A DNA stretch of 64,000 bases from Trichopria drosophilae (GCA_030407085.1 CM059584.1:90533501-90597500); one strand, 5' to 3'. Numbered from the stretch's first letter, positions 45,827 to 58,553 are shown. Notes: a model not told the origin generated them from the letters alone. A program made the numbers and translations.

Positions 45827-47474
45827 GTGTCCTTTGTGAATCGGTGCCGTAATCCATTATCAAAAGAAAAACACAAGTCAGTTTTCAAAAATATTAAGTG
45901 TGTTACGAAAGATTGGAAGTGTGAATTTAGTTCTCTAATTGAGCAATATATATGTGATTCATGTAGGCGTAAAATTAGCAAGGATGGCGTTGAGATAAAA
46001 GAATCTTTTGTAAATATTATTTCCCAAAATGAAGAATTGCGACAATAAGATATAATAGACGAAGTATCCGGTAAAAAACATAACTGCAAATTAAGAAAAG
46101 ATGTATTGTTATAAATATATTTTTATTATTTTATGCCAAGTTTAGTTTCAAAATTATATTTGTCGCTAAATTGATTGGACAAACACTATTTTATTTTGAA
46201 ATGTTAAATGACAAATAAATTAATTGAACGTGAATATTAATTAACTGTAATTATTTTTAGTATAATTTATTTCAATATACAAATACAAATGCAGATAATA
46301 TCGATAAGGACCAAACGTGTGAGTTTCCCACTGTAGATCAGGACATGAAAATTGACAAAATTAATAAAATCCTTCACGAATATGATGTGCCAGAGCGTAA
46401 AATAAAACGTAAAAAATTATCCTTGGAAGACAGCAGTGCTGAGGGGATATTGGTTTCTAAGATTTTAGAAAAAACAATAAACCCAAAACCTTTCATAATG
46501 AGGGATCAATGTATTTCTGACATAAAGAATGCTTTATTAACTGCAAAACATTATAATGAAAAGATAGAAATCTTAATAACACTTCCAACTGAATTATCCA
46601 CACGTCAAATACGGAATTATTTTAGTGTTTCTCATCGAATGGCATCTCGGGCCAAAAAACTGCGTCAGTCAGGGGGATATAAAGTTTATCCAAAGAGAGA
46701 AAAAAAGGTCCTGAAAAAATGTACAGAAACAACTTTTGATGCATAATTTGAACGATTTGCATTCAGAATTTAAATACAAATATCCGAATTTTAAAATTAA
46801 TTTGACAAAATTTTCAAAATTGCGCCCCAAGTAGTGCATTTTGGCAAATAAAAATGGGTGTCATAATGTGTGCCTGTAAGACCCATCAAAATATGAAGTT
46901 AAAGTTTCATTGCTTGGAAGCAGAATTGAAAAAGCATGAACCCGATTTAAATTTTTCATACAAAGATGCATTAAAAAAGATGGTATGGGAAGATCCTTGT
47001 CCATCTTGTTATTTACTAACCTGCCAGAAATTGTCCCGGTGCTGAAGTTGTTGCGAAGAATTACGTAAATTGTTTTCTGCCTTTTCAATATCTGAGGTGA
47101 AATACAATGAATGGGTCAGCACGGATCGGTAAGTATGTTTTTACTATAGCATTACTTATATTGTTTCGTGAATGGTATAAATTTTATTCCATAGATGTGA
47201 GCTTCAACAGCAGTTTGATTGTGCAGAAGGATTATTAAAAAAATTGAAAGAAGATTTACGGCTGTTATTAAAGCATGACTTTATTGCAAAGGCTCAAGCT
47301 TCTTATTTTTCAAGTTTAAAAGAACATTTACGCGACGGAGACTTTTCAGTTTGTTTAGATTTGGTTGAATACACAAGTAACATTGCATCCATATGTAGTA
47401 TACAGCAAAGAAAACGATACGCTTCGGAAGAACATCAAAGAGAAGAAAGAGATTCCAAACGGCCGAATCCATAA
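45827..47474 (+). pseudogene. Transposase-like gene of an insect repeat family, introns preserved
   Basis: Three exons can be traced: about 45827-46070, 46261-47128 and 47195-47474. Intron 1 has donor gtaaaa at 46071 and acceptor ttttag ending 46260. Intron 2 is gtaagt...ccatag (47129-47194, 66 bp) and restores one frame (STDR joined to CELQQ). Blocks are ICDSCRRKISK, ILITLPTELSTRQIRNYF, LNDLHSEFKYKYPNFKINL, then CACKTHQNMKLK, YNEWVSTDR and HDFIAKAQASYFSSLKEHLR. I recall this series from repeated insect genes that look like DDE transposases. Breaks include a TAA at about 46048, a deletion near 46740, a TAG in LRPK*CIL and a stop after KLSRC. The catalytic C-terminal part is lost after VCLDLVEY. 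Confidence 0.62.
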
Positions 47475-47745
47475 AGAAAACACGTCAGTTCCATTGTTTG
47501 TTAGTCAAAACCGACAAAACACTTATTTGTAAATTGTTTTCCAACGATGAGAACGTTGAACATGTAATTAAGAATTAGATAATAAAAAACATAATTTTGT
47601 TACTTTTAATAACTTTTATTTATAGAAAAATGTTGCAGTTTTATTCCATACCGTTATTATTTTATTTGATTACTTTTTATTAACTGTTTGTTACTAAGGC
47701 AAACACGTACAGAAAAGAAACGCGACACGCTAGAGCGGCGATACA

Positions 47746-47835
47746 AGGTACTTAAAGCTATAAAGCCAAAGTCATCAAAACTAAACCAAACCGGGTGGGA
47801 TATTTGTTGCTTTTTTGTTGCTAATTTTTTACCCC
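47746..47835 (+). repeat. One end of the MITE family found in the Transib intron
   Basis: aagccaaagtcatcaaaact and ggatatttgttgcttttttg match the left end of the element at 62033-62514 at most positions. The second end was not found here, so this copy is truncated. Confidence 0.65.
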
Positions 47836-47898
47836 AGTGACGATTTTGTTGCTCCTATACTTTAAAAAAAAACTGGGTTGGGTGGCTTAAGAAAAAGC

Positions 47899-49725
47899 TA
47901 CTCAACCCATCCTTAAAAAAACAAGTACAGACGGGATAAAACAAAAAACTAAACGCATAGGAATTTGTTGCATTATTTGTTGCTCTAAGAAAAAATTTAT
48001 CTAAACACCATTGCACCTATTTCTGACCAAGTACCACTTACTGACCAACGTTAAAAATTTATAAATTTGTGCAAAATGGTCTGTCTTCGGCCAAAAAAGT
48101 ACTAGCAACAACTGATTTAAGCAGCTAATGCTATCGCATATTATTCCCCAGATCTCTACGAGTAATTCGGATATCATATATTTGGTTTTGATGGTTTGCC
48201 AACCGGAAGCAACCTCGTATATTCGCAAAACTACTTGATATTTCGTGCGTGCACCCAGTTTTCAGACCGAAAGGCGCTAGCAACAAATTATTTACGCAAC
48301 TGATGATATCACATTTTATTCCCTATACTCTTACGAGTAATTTGTATATCATATATTTGGTTTTGATGGATTGCAAATCGGAAACAAACCCAGATATTCG
48401 AAAAAATACTAGATATTTCGTGCGTGGACCCAGTTTTCATCCCGAAAGGCACTAGCAACAAATTGCTTAAGCAACTCATGATATCACATTTTATTTCCCA
48501 GACTCCTACGAGTAATTTGTAGATTAAATATTTGGTTTTGAAGGTTCGCAAACTGGAAGCAACCTCATATGTCATATCAGGCACTAGGCCTTTCGAGCTG
48601 AAAAAACTCTCGGAAAGACGAAAGACATTAGTATTTATTACTCAACCCATCCTTAAAAAACAAGTACAGACGGGATAAAACAAAAAACTAAACGCATAGG
48701 AATTTGTTGCTTATTTGTTGCTCTGAGAAAAAATTTATCTAAACACCACTGCACCTATTTCGGACCAAGTACCACTTACTGACCAACGTTAAAAATCTGT
48801 AAATTTGTGCAAAATGATCTGTCTTCGGCCAAAAAGGTACTAGCAACAACTGATTTAAGCAGCTAATGCTATCGCATATTATTCCCCGGATTTCTACGAG
48901 TTATTCGGATAGCATATATTTGGTTTTGATGGTTTGCCAACCGGAAGCAACCTCGTATATTCCCAAAAATACTTGACATTTCGTGCGTGTACCCAGTTTT
49001 CAGACCGAAAGGCGCTAGCAACAAATTATTTAAGCATCTAATGATATCACATTTTATTCCACAGACTCCTGTGAGTAATTTGAATACCATATATTTGGTT
49101 TTGATAGATTGCAAACCGGAAACAAACCCACATATTTAAAAAATACTTGATATTTCGTGTGTATACCCAGTTTTCGGCCCGAAAGGCACTAGCAACAAAT
49201 TATTTAAGCCACTCGCGATATCACGTTTTATTCCCCCAACTCCTACGAGTAATTTATATGTCATATATTTGATTTTGAAGGTTTGCAAACCGGGAGCAAC
49301 CTAATATAATTAAAAAAATACAGTATATTTCGAGAATGGACCCAGTTATCGGCGCGAAAGACACTAGCACCAAATTATTTAAGCAACTAATGATATCAGG
49401 TTTTATTCCCCAGACTTCTACCAGTAATTAGTATGGCATATATTTTGTTTTGAGGATTCGAAACCAGAAGCAACCTCATACCCTACGAAAAATACAGGAT
49501 ATTTCGTCAATGGACCCAGTTTTCGGCCCGAAAGGCACTAGCAACAAATTGCTTAAGCAACTCATGATATCACATTTTATTTCCCAGACTCCTACGAGTA
49601 ATTTGTAGATCATATATTTGGTTTTGAAGGTTTGCAAACTGGAAGCAACCTCATATGTCATATCAGGCACTAGGCCTTTCGAGCTGAAAAAACCCTCGGA
49701 AAGACGAAAGACAATAGTATTTAGT
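47899..49725. repeat. Satellite array: 174-175 bp monomers with a higher-order duplication
   Basis: The word ctagcaacaa recurs at 48102, 48277, 48452, then 48840, 49015, 49189, 49364 and 49538, giving a monomer of 174-175 bp. A larger unit starting tactcaacccatcc at 47899 starts again at 48639 (740 bp). Both larger units end with cctttcgagctgaaaaaac...gaaagacgaaagaca (about 48625 and 49712), the second being two monomers longer. Minus-strand ORFs here are translations of the monomer. Confidence 0.9.
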
Positions 49726-50456
49726 ATATGTGTACCAAATTTCAAGTCTCTTCGTTAAATAGAAGTCGTGTACACCGTTTTGAAAAAAGTGGTTGCGAGA
49801 AAAACGCCTTTAAAGTTTTCGTACTAGTTTTTTCAGTGTTAACATTTTTTTCAGCTTCCTTACCCTTAATCTGCCATTCTTGCCACATAAAGGGAGTCTT
49901 CTTCTTCTAAAAATTCGTGTCTCGTCCAGGTCGGCGCATGTTGCAACGGCGCACTGTGGGCGATTTATTTTGAATTCAGAGTCTCGTCGACGATATCGTG
50001 TAACATATGATGTTCAACATGTAATGGGTTTTTTTTACTTAATTCTAGAGAAAAGTACATAGAATGAAGGAAAAATAATGACAAAGAATGTTGCATTCAA
50101 GTTTGCACTGCTGCCATATGATCAGTGCGACGAAAAAATATTCGGCAACCATTGTTTCTTATGTTTTTGGGGGTGCTCTTTCCAATGGTGGTGGTGAAAA
50201 TTTTCCAAAATTATTTTTAACCATAAAAAATCGAAATTTAACAAAAAAAAACGTGATTTTCTGATTGATAATTTAAAAAAAAAATTATATTTCGTTCTTT
50301 TAACGTTTGTTTATACGTCTAAAACCTATCAAAATCGTGTCCTCGGTTTCCAAACTTAAAATAAATACGGTTGTTAAAGTCCGAAAATTTGTCGTTTCAA
50401 CAAAATTGCGACCGCAATGACAATTTTTTTTTTATTTAAATTAAATAATTTTTTTC
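49726..50456. other. Intergenic, no gene
   Basis: Short ORFs near 49728-50062 lack domains. AT-rich with A-runs. Confidence 0.4.
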
Positions 50457-50785
50457 CCGGAAATTATAGACTTTAGAGAACATTTTCTTAGAACAAAAAT
50501 ATCTTGGAATTTGAGAAAGATTACTCTCAAATTTTATTAGAATGTATTAATGCAATTTTTGATTTTTCGAAAATTTTGAAAATCGAAATTTTGCAAAAGG
50601 ACATTAGAAAATCTGAAAAAAATTGAGGGTATTCTTTGGCTAATTTTAAGACCCTTTGTTCCATGAAAATTTTCTCTAAAGTCTATAGTTTTTGAGTAAA
50701 AATATTATTAAACTTTTCTAGATTTTAAGGCTAATAATTGTTTTTATCGAAAACTATAGACTTTAGAGAAAATGTCCTCAGAAAA
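50457..50785. repeat. Repeated word actttagagaa in both orientations
   Basis: tatagactttagagaa lies at about 50466-50482 and 50754-50770, with its inverted form ttctctaaagtctatag at 50674-50690. It probably marks tandem or inverted copies of a diverged repeat. Confidence 0.5.
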
Positions 50786-50949
50786 AAAATATTAGAAGTA
50801 GTGAAAGAATACTCTGAAATTTTTCCACATTTTATCAATGACATTTTTAAAAATTTCGTTTTTTCGAACCTACCTTAAGCAATCAGTAACTGTGGGTTGG
50901 CCGTTAGCTATCAGGACCAAGTTTTTCGTGGATGGTACGAATTTTTTCT

Positions 50950-51990
50950 GTTGGAATATATTAAAGTGAGTCAAAGTAAAGCCACATTAAGAATATTAGG
51001 TAATATAATATCTTTGAAGACAAAATTGTTTATAGGCGCCAAAATTGACAATAGTTAGTTTAACCATGTTTATAATGGATTATCAGATTTAGTACTTCAG
51101 AATATGTTAATATGAGACGAAATACAGCGATATTAAGAATATTGAGTAATTTGTAGGTAATAAGATTTTCCTATTTAGGTCCAAAATCGATAATATTTAC
51201 TTTTGATCATATTTATAATGGATTGTGAGTTTTTTTCTTTCAGAATATATCAATATAAAAGAATACGAAGCAAGACTGAGTATATTTAGAGAATTCAAAG
51301 TAGACATTTTCTGCAGAAGCCAAAATCGGCAATATTTATTTTGACCAAGTCCTTGACGGATTTCCTGACTTTTTATTTCAGAATACATTAATGTGCAACA
51401 AAATAAAGCAATATTGAGAATATGGAGAATATTGATGTAGAGAATTTTTTAAAATGGACCAAAATTGAATATATTTCTTTTGACCAAGTTTTTACCGTAA
51501 TGTCAGATTTTTATTTCAGAATATGTTAATATGCGAGAGAAAATAAAACATACATTGTGAATACTGAGAAATTTCTACCGATGAACTTTATATCAAAATT
51601 GAAAATATTACTTTTTATAAACTCATTCAGGATTTTTTTAAAATCAGTATATGTTGAAATGACAAACAATCAAGTTACTTTGTTAATAATATTAAATTTA
51701 TACGTAGGGTCCTTTTTTATCGACCTTAAAATGTTTTTTATTTCGTAATGTTTTAACATCAGAAAAAATAAAACAACGTTCTAAATAGGGAGAAATGTCT
51801 GCCTATGAACTTTTTGTCGAGCCCAAAACTGAAACTATTACTTAATATAAATTCATGATCGATTTCCTTTATGTTTTATATCAGAGTATATTAAAATGAC
51901 ACAAAAACATGTTATTTTGTTAACAGTATCATATTTATACTTAGAGACCTCTTTTATCGAGCTTAAAATCGATAATATTTTGGGTGAATT
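50950..51990 (+). repeat. Diverged tandem repeat, period about 140 bp
   Basis: Units are marked by ttcagaatatgttaatatg-like words at about 50953, 51100, 51243, 51381, 51519, 51647 and 51884. Each has an ataaagc...ttgagaat block and a ccaaaatt block. The same family occurs inverted at the right end of the window (63150-64000). Confidence 0.75.
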
Positions 51991-52313
51991 GCTGGAAACT
52001 ATGAATATAAACAAAAGAATCGCATAAGTTGATGTGTACGTATTTTCGGGCGAAGGTGACCCATCATATATTTATGTGTGCTTAAAAATACGTATCCATC
52101 GTTACATATAGTGTTTGCAACTAACGACATATTGTATGTCATAATTTATACTGATTGAACATGACATAGATCTTTTATTGTTATAAGTATTTAACTATTA
52201 TTCATATATGTATTTTGAGCCTTTTTAAATTAGATCTTTTTATCAACATTTTTGTATAAATTAATATTACGACGTATTTTCTGTGTTAACCTGGGAATCA
52301 CTTTGAGAAAGGT

Positions 52314-52598
52314 ATGTTTTGGTTTTTGTTACTCATCATTACGAATCTGAAGTCAGTTTTAAAAATTCAAAGAGTTGAATCCAATATGTCAGACAAACTT
52401 TTTAAAAAGTTATCACTTTCACTTGAAATTGATAACTTGGACTTTCTGGATTGTTCATCGCGGATCTGGTGTCAATTTGCACTAATTGAAAAAAGCGGAT
52501 CTAACAGTTTTATGTACTTTATGAGAAATCAAAAGTATACTAATCTTGACATTAATTATGATGCCCGACACTTACTATGTGGAGGTGAACACGAATAA
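52314..52598 (+). CDS. ORF of unknown function, possibly an element exon
   Basis: From an internal methionine at 52386 (MSDKLFKKLSLSLEIDNLDF) the frame encodes about 70 residues with mixed composition (DFLDCSSRIWCQFALIEKSG), unlike the surrounding low-complexity DNA. No domain, promoter or neighbour supports a function. Confidence 0.2.
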   Translation: MFWFLLLIITNLKSVLKIQRVESNMSDKLFKKLSLSLEIDNLDFLDCSSRIWCQFALIEKSGSNSFMYFMRNQKYTNLDINYDARHLLCGGEHE

Positions 52599-52599
52599 A

Positions 52600-53250
52600 G
52601 TTTTTTTTCTTTTTGTTTAAATTTTACTTGCAGAAATTTGGATCCACCATTTTAAATTTTAAAAAACTGACTCAAAGTTCGTGACCAGCGACTTAAAAAA
52701 CCCTTGAATATCAAATTTTACGAAGCCATTAATTTTTACGATATAGTAAGCATGTCTAAGGTATTATTAATAAAAATTTGATTTTATTATAAATCTACAT
52801 CTGAAAAAACATGTATAATATTTTGTTTGAAAATTTAAATAATTTGATAAGGCTTTTACTACATCATTTTTATTCTATATCACAAATTTAATGCAGGATG
52901 TTTTATGCTAATTAATTTGAATCGTAAGAATATTAAATCATTCAAAATATAATTATTTGGGACATTGCGATTACATTTATCAAGTTTATGGGCGACACAA
53001 CATCTAGATAGGCATTTGTTTTCGGATCCTAAACAGTAATAAGCGCATAGAAACACAGAAAATGAAAAAATTTTTAGAAGAATTAAAAATAGTAAATCCA
53101 TTTCAATGCATATGAATCCTGTTATTCCCTCGGAAAAGGACTGATATGCATCCAAAAGGATTGGAAGTTAAAAATGCATTCGAAAGGATTTTAAAATATT
53201 CAAGATTTAAATCCATTTGAATACTTTTGAATACAATTTTACAAAAATGT
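52600..53250. other. Intergenic, no gene
   Basis: AT-rich; repeated words like tttgaat and aatgcat, no domain. Confidence 0.4.
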
Positions 53251-53305
53251 CGTTTCAGCCGGGAATCGAACCTGTGTCTAAACACTTTAAACCACGCAGT
53301 CTTAT
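53240..53305 (-). other. tRNA-derived fragment with pol III box B
   Basis: On the minus strand GGTTCGATTCC (53272-53262) matches box B and is followed by cggctgaaacg. A box A at the normal distance is not evident, so this is a truncated SINE head or tRNA relic. It is followed by attcaaa-type tail sequence. Confidence 0.5.
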
Positions 53306-53309
53306 TATA

Positions 53310-55071
53310 TAAATGGTAATAGATGGTACTTTTGATTGTAATTTTTTTTCGTATGGGAAACATTCCTGCAGTTATGATTAATGCAATTACGTTTCATAAC
53401 GAAAAAATTAACATTTTTAGACAAATATATGGGCAATTCTCTGGAACTTTTAACTTTTGACTTCCATGTTACTGTACCTTTTTGTGATGGATTATTTACT
53501 GAATATTTTAAAGCGTGCTTCCACCCACGGGTTAAGAAAGTAATTATTTAAATGTGCGTTTTATCACTTTTAAAAGCTTCATTCTGCTGTGTTGAGGATG
53601 TTACGGTCCTGACTTAACCTGGTTACCTGTAAAATTCACAAATAATATTCTTAAATAACTTGAACGGGAGTTACAGCACGTTTTATTTTCAGCTGCCCAC
53701 AGTTTCGGTAAATTCGTAGATTTCAAACCATGTAAAGTTTATGTCATTATAATTAAGTACTCTCGACATATTTTAAAGTGCTTCTTCCGTTACGGTCCTG
53801 ACTCAAAATTTGAGAGCAGTTTTTTAAACTATAAATATCTTTGTTCCCCGAATGAGTATTATTCGCTAATTACTTTGAAAAACATTCTTAAATATCTATT
53901 TTAACTTATAGCAATTTACAATAGCAATTTTTATCAATTTCTTGACGTATTTTGTATAATTATTTCATAAATATCAGTCACCTAAAGGTTAACAGTTCCA
54001 GAGATTTGCCCGTATAGAGTCAAGAAAATATTTTCATAACGACAAATTTTCATATATTTTATTATTATTTTTAATTAGTAGCAATTAACAATAGTTACTA
54101 TTAAGATATTTTTAAATAGGAACAAAAACTTTTGTGCTCGACATGCCAAATGTAGTAGAAGTAGATTAGAGAAAAGTTAACTAAACATAGCGATCACATT
54201 CATTTAGTTGCGTATTGAATATGTATAAATTTATGTAAATAATGCGTACTAAAAATATTTGTGTAATAAATATTACTTTTAATAAAAAAAGATAGAATTA
54301 AAACCAGCAGTTACAATTTTCATATATTTAAAACACCGTATACTGTACATTTTTGCAGAATAATTTGTATTAAAATGTTTTTCAGTTCTAAGAATAGCAT
54401 TTTTATGCATTTTTCATTATTTTATTGTATAATTTTAATCTTACATAAAATTATTGTTCAAGAATATCTATGCATTTCCTTACAGAGCTAATCACGACAT
54501 AATTTCTTGTCCTAGAAAGGTTAAACAAAATTTTACATTAACAGATGTTTCAGTTGTATTATTTAATAAAAGAATGGTTTTCAATGTGATCCACATTGTA
54601 GATTTAACTTGTGTTACTTTGGAAAAAATAGCGATCGGACCCTCGTTCTCTATACTGATTTTCAATTTAACGATAATATCAATTAAGCAGGTTTTTAATG
54701 TAATTATTTGCATTTATATTCTAATGGGAAATTTTTTTTAAGATTCTAGAAGTGGGTTTTTAATGTTGACTTGTTACAATATAGTATAAATATGATATTA
54801 ATGCTTTAGATGAACAAATCATATGGAATTTTTTCGCGACACTTCTGATCTGGGCAGACAAGTTTCTAACATCAGAAGAGAAGAAGCTGAAAAATTAAAA
54901 ATAAGTAGTTGCAATTTTCGATTTTTTTTTAATATGTTTCATAGAAAGTTGTGGAATTTTTCGTAACTCTCTAACAAATTTCTCATTTAAAACCATTCGC
55001 TATTTCTATATTTATTTTTCTTATTAGTATTGTATTGAATACGACATGGCCATTCTGCATGTATGCTTGCT
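53310..55071. other. Intergenic, no gene
   Basis: AT-rich. ORFs at 54454-54741 are open on both strands, which suggests chance. Confidence 0.4.
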
Positions 55072-55122
55072 AATAATTTTTTATATTTCAAATAGTGCAT
55101 ATTTGAAATATAAAAAATTATT
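55072..55122. repeat. Perfect hairpin, 23-bp arms
   Basis: aataattttttatatttcaa... (55072-55094) and its exact inverse (55100-55122) are separated by gtgca. Confidence 0.85.
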
Positions 55123-56812
55123 TACTTAATTGATAAATAGTATAGATAGATCCAACTGTATTTTGTGTTTAATGATATTTAGTATTTATTGAAAGACATT
55201 GAAATGGCTTCATAATTTTGGAAATACTTTTTGTGCATTCAAAGGTTTATTTATTTATTCATCTTTTTTTAAGATTTCGTTATTTTTGTATTCACTGGGA
55301 TTCGAATGCAAAATTTTATAATCACAAATATGCATTAAAATGCATTCATAACTGTATATTTACTTTTTTGTATTTAAATGCATTTGTTTGTTTACGTATT
55401 TTAAGATTCCATTTTTTTAGGACTCATATGCATTCAAATATTGAACTTACTTTTAGTGAATTCAGAAGCATTCCTTTATGTACTGCGTAACTGTGCTTTT
55501 AACGTGAGCTCACGTTACATAGTTTATTATTTTAGGATTCAGATGGATTCTGTTACGTCCTACGTAACGCACCTAATTTCAAAATTACCAACCAAATATC
55601 CGATGCAATAGCGCGCCTGGCGTATACTAACCGAACCTCTTAACAAATAACTTACCGATACCGATCGAAAATAGAGAACCCTATAATTCCTGAATTTTCA
55701 GTCCCACTTAGTTTCCTACATTACCAGCAGAGAGTAAAAATACCATTAATTATTTTATATACACTTTCCGAAATAGTCTCAAAAGAAAATGTACGGAAAA
55801 ATCTAAAAGCATCTTTAGAAAGCGCAGCAAACCGGACTAGCAACCCGTACCCTCGACCAACTCTATCTATTTTTAAAAAAAGTAATAAAAATTCCCAAGT
55901 ACATCCGCTTTCTCACGCACACGCTTACATGACATACTTTTCTTTTCCAAGAAAATTCTTTTTCAGATAGCTTTTTATATAATATCAAAATTATAAACCA
56001 AAACTAACGAACAATAGAATGATAACATTGGTCGGGTTAGTCTCCATATTTAGATACAAATTCAATTACAAAATAAAGTGCTGGTTTTGCAGAAAACACA
56101 TTTATAAAATAAAATAAAACATTTATTTATTAATAACGAACAAATTCCGTTTTTTCCTTTTATTACAATAGATTCAACCACGAAATTTCTCAAACTTCCA
56201 AACTGGTACCTAACAAACGAATAAACAAACATTAGCGTATAAAACATTGTAAATACCATCTCATGAATAAACAATGAACCTTTTATTTTCTATTACAAAA
56301 TTGAACCTCCTTTAAAATTTAGCATCTCGATAATCATGTTTTCAAAGCTACAATAATACAAAATTTATAAAAACAAACAATTATTTAGGAATATCTCATT
56401 GTTTATTCATGTCTTGTACGAAATTCATGCTTTGTATCACTATGTGTAAATTGCTCTTACAGGCCGTCAATAAAAATAATGTTAAATTGTACAAAAATCA
56501 ACAACAGTTGTATTAAAACAAAATAGTTTATTAAAAATACAAATTTACTAAAAATTGCATAAAATCTATCGGATTATTAAAAAACTAATTTAGTAAATAT
56601 TAACAAATAAATATCTCCAGTTCTATACAAGATATAACTACCGTTCATTTTTGCACAATCTTAAAATTAACGTAATTGTCTAAACACGCAAAAAGATTCT
56701 GTTCAATTCGGACGGAAGCTGCAAATCTTGCATTCTCCTGAATTTTGGATAGAAAAACCGGAACACGACACAACGCATCAAAACGGAACTTGGCACCACA
56801 GGCGGTATCCAG

Positions 56813-56849
56813 TATAAATACAGCACCTCCTGGACCAAAAAAGTCAGTT
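56813..56849 (+). promoter_or_regulatory. TATA box and initiator
   Basis: TATAAATA (56813-56820) is followed by TCAGTT (56844-56849), placing the initiator A at 56846, 33 bp downstream. This is the standard arthropod core promoter arrangement, and it matches U3/R in many insect LTRs. Confidence 0.65.
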
Positions 56850-57590
56850 AATCAGTTAAGGTTGAACAGTTAAGGTCGAGCAGAAGTCCAACTCGCAAGT
56901 ACATCGCGTCAGCCCCAGCAGTCCAAGTTCTGAAGAGGGTTCGGGACTTCCACCGGCACAGAAATAATAGTAAGTATCTTCCCCTAACCTAAATTCCAGG
57001 CGATTAACCTGAACCCGGGCAGAGCACGGGACCAGGGTCAAATCTTTTGGCCCGTCGTTTCGATCCCTCCGGATACGGGCGAACTCGTCTCCGCGACAAT
57101 TCCTTTTTTTTATATTTTTTTTTGGGGTAAACTAGTTCCGAAAAGGGACAGAGCTCGGGACCAGGGCCAAATCTTTTGGCCCGGCGTTTCTATCTCTCCC
57201 TCGAGGAACTCGTAAACCCTTTCCTCGGTTTATTCCGGAATTGGTACGTGCCAATGCGGAATCGACCCATAGGGAATTAGGTGATAGCCTTTTTATTTTT
57301 TTTATATATTATTTTTTATCAGTTTCCCGCGTTTCTCCTTCCGCGAAACTAAAATTTTTACGTTCTTGCAGTGGCCCGAAATAATAAGGGTGTCTGGCGT
57401 AGGAAACGGGAGCGAGCCCGGAAATTATACAAATTCCTATTGGAACAACGCGCCCAACGCGAAGGACAGCCAGCGAGCATCCCCGACCATAATCAGCCTC
57501 CTCCCCCGCAGAAGGTAAAAATCACGCTGGAAGAATATCGCCGCCGTAACGCGATCCCTAAATAAAAAAACAAATAATAAAAGAAAATCG
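56846..57590 (+). CDS. Small spliced gene, 65-residue basic protein
   Basis: Exon 1 runs from the initiator to 56969. The intron starts gtaagtat (56970) and ends ttcttgcag (57371). Joining the last A of exon 1 to TGGCC of exon 2 creates the start codon ATG, followed by ARNNKGVWRRKRERARKLYK and ending EEYRRRNAIPK at 57565. The N-terminal half is strongly basic; a short PPPP run separates it from the end. AATAAA (57561-57566) overlaps the stop codon. I do not recognise the protein; a nucleic-acid-binding accessory protein of the LTR element is a guess. Without splicing the frame has no ATG. Confidence 0.5.
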
Positions 57591-57751
57591 AGTTGTAATT
57601 TATTTTCACCTTTCTCCTTTCCTTTTTGAACTAACACATTCGGCAGCTCCGTCCACCCTAAAAGAATCCTCAAATCGACCCTTCTGGTCGATTTGGCCCT
57701 TTCACGGCAGAGAGGTGGCGTCCACTTTCGGCCGCCATCCCAGCCATAACA

Positions 57752-58125
57752 ATTCAGTTAGCCCAACCAATTGAGTTTGTTACACCAGAACTATTTTTTT
57801 TATTTCCTCTAGCTCCAGATGGTGGACGGGAATTACTACAAACCATTTAGTTGGTCTAACCAAGTAAATGGTTAGAAGCTAACAAATATCCAACCGATTC
57901 ACAGTCGGTTCTTCCAACCAACTCGTTGTATTCTGCGCGCCTGCATTTAGATTTTATATTACATATATTTTATATTGAGTGCTATGACTTTCATAATTTG
58001 GAAATTGCAATGTCCAAATGAATATATATCTTTAATGGTTTTTCGTTTATAGTTAAAATATAGTGTAAAACTTCATGGAAAAAAATTTGTACGTCTGGTT
58101 GTAAACGAGTTAAGTGCACATTCTC
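57752..58125. other. Intergenic, no gene
   Basis: Repeated ccaacca/ttggttg words near 57760-57925; otherwise nothing. Confidence 0.4.
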
Positions 58126-58372
58126 ATATATCTGTGGTTGTCAGGAAAAGCCAGGTAACTGCATTTTTTTAAAAATTGAGAAACCATCGTAAACGGGATG
58201 GATTTTTGATTTGCAATCAATCTATCAGATCGAAATTTGATTTCAGTGTCTTGTTTTAAAATTATTTACAAAATAAAAATCATTTTTACACAGCCTTAAA
58301 TGCAAATGTGAAATTCATTTTTCTCGAGTTTTGAAAAAGTGGGATTATTAGTTTTTCCTTGCGATCATATAT
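58126..58372 (+). mobile_element. MITE family member (copy 1)
   Basis: atatatctgtggttg at the left and words ttacacagccttaaatgcaaat and ttctcgagttttgaaaaa align with the inverted copy at 63335-63585. Confidence 0.6.
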
Positions 58373-58553
58373 ATTAGGGTGTCCGTTATTTCGGCGATTT
58401 TTGAAATTAGTACGGGACCCCTCCTAACTTTTTAGTACAAAAAATAACAATTTTGGCGCTAATAAAAAGTCCCTACGATGATTTTAAGTGGGAGATCATC
58501 GCCGATGAAAATGAACCCATAAATCGCCAAAATAACAGAGACCCCAATATATA
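58369..58553. mobile_element. Small MITE with inverted ends
   Basis: atattagggtgtccgttatt at the left and its diverged inverse ending accccaatatata at the right, both followed by ggcgattt. About 185 bp, no ORF. Confidence 0.65.

Larger units (their letters stand above)
55551..57751 (+). mobile_element. Possible 2.2-kb solo LTR carrying its own small gene
   Basis: The segment begins TGTTACGTCC and ends GCCATAACA, with inverted TGTTAYG termini, and is flanked on both sides by ATTC (55547-55550 and 57752-57755), a plausible 4-bp target duplication. Inside are a TATA/initiator promoter, a 5' leader exon, an intron, a short ORF and a poly(A) signal in order. No RT, gag or second LTR lies next to it. 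A short imperfect repeat of about 65 bp lies within the intron (57018 and 57147). The boundaries rest on short motifs only. Confidence 0.5.

Noticed and set aside
48309..49745. Minus-strand ORFs of 81-91 codons
   Set aside because: They repeat every monomer of the satellite and are its translation.
54454..54741. Plus-strand ORF of 95 codons
   Set aside because: Open on both strands in AT-rich sequence with no domain.
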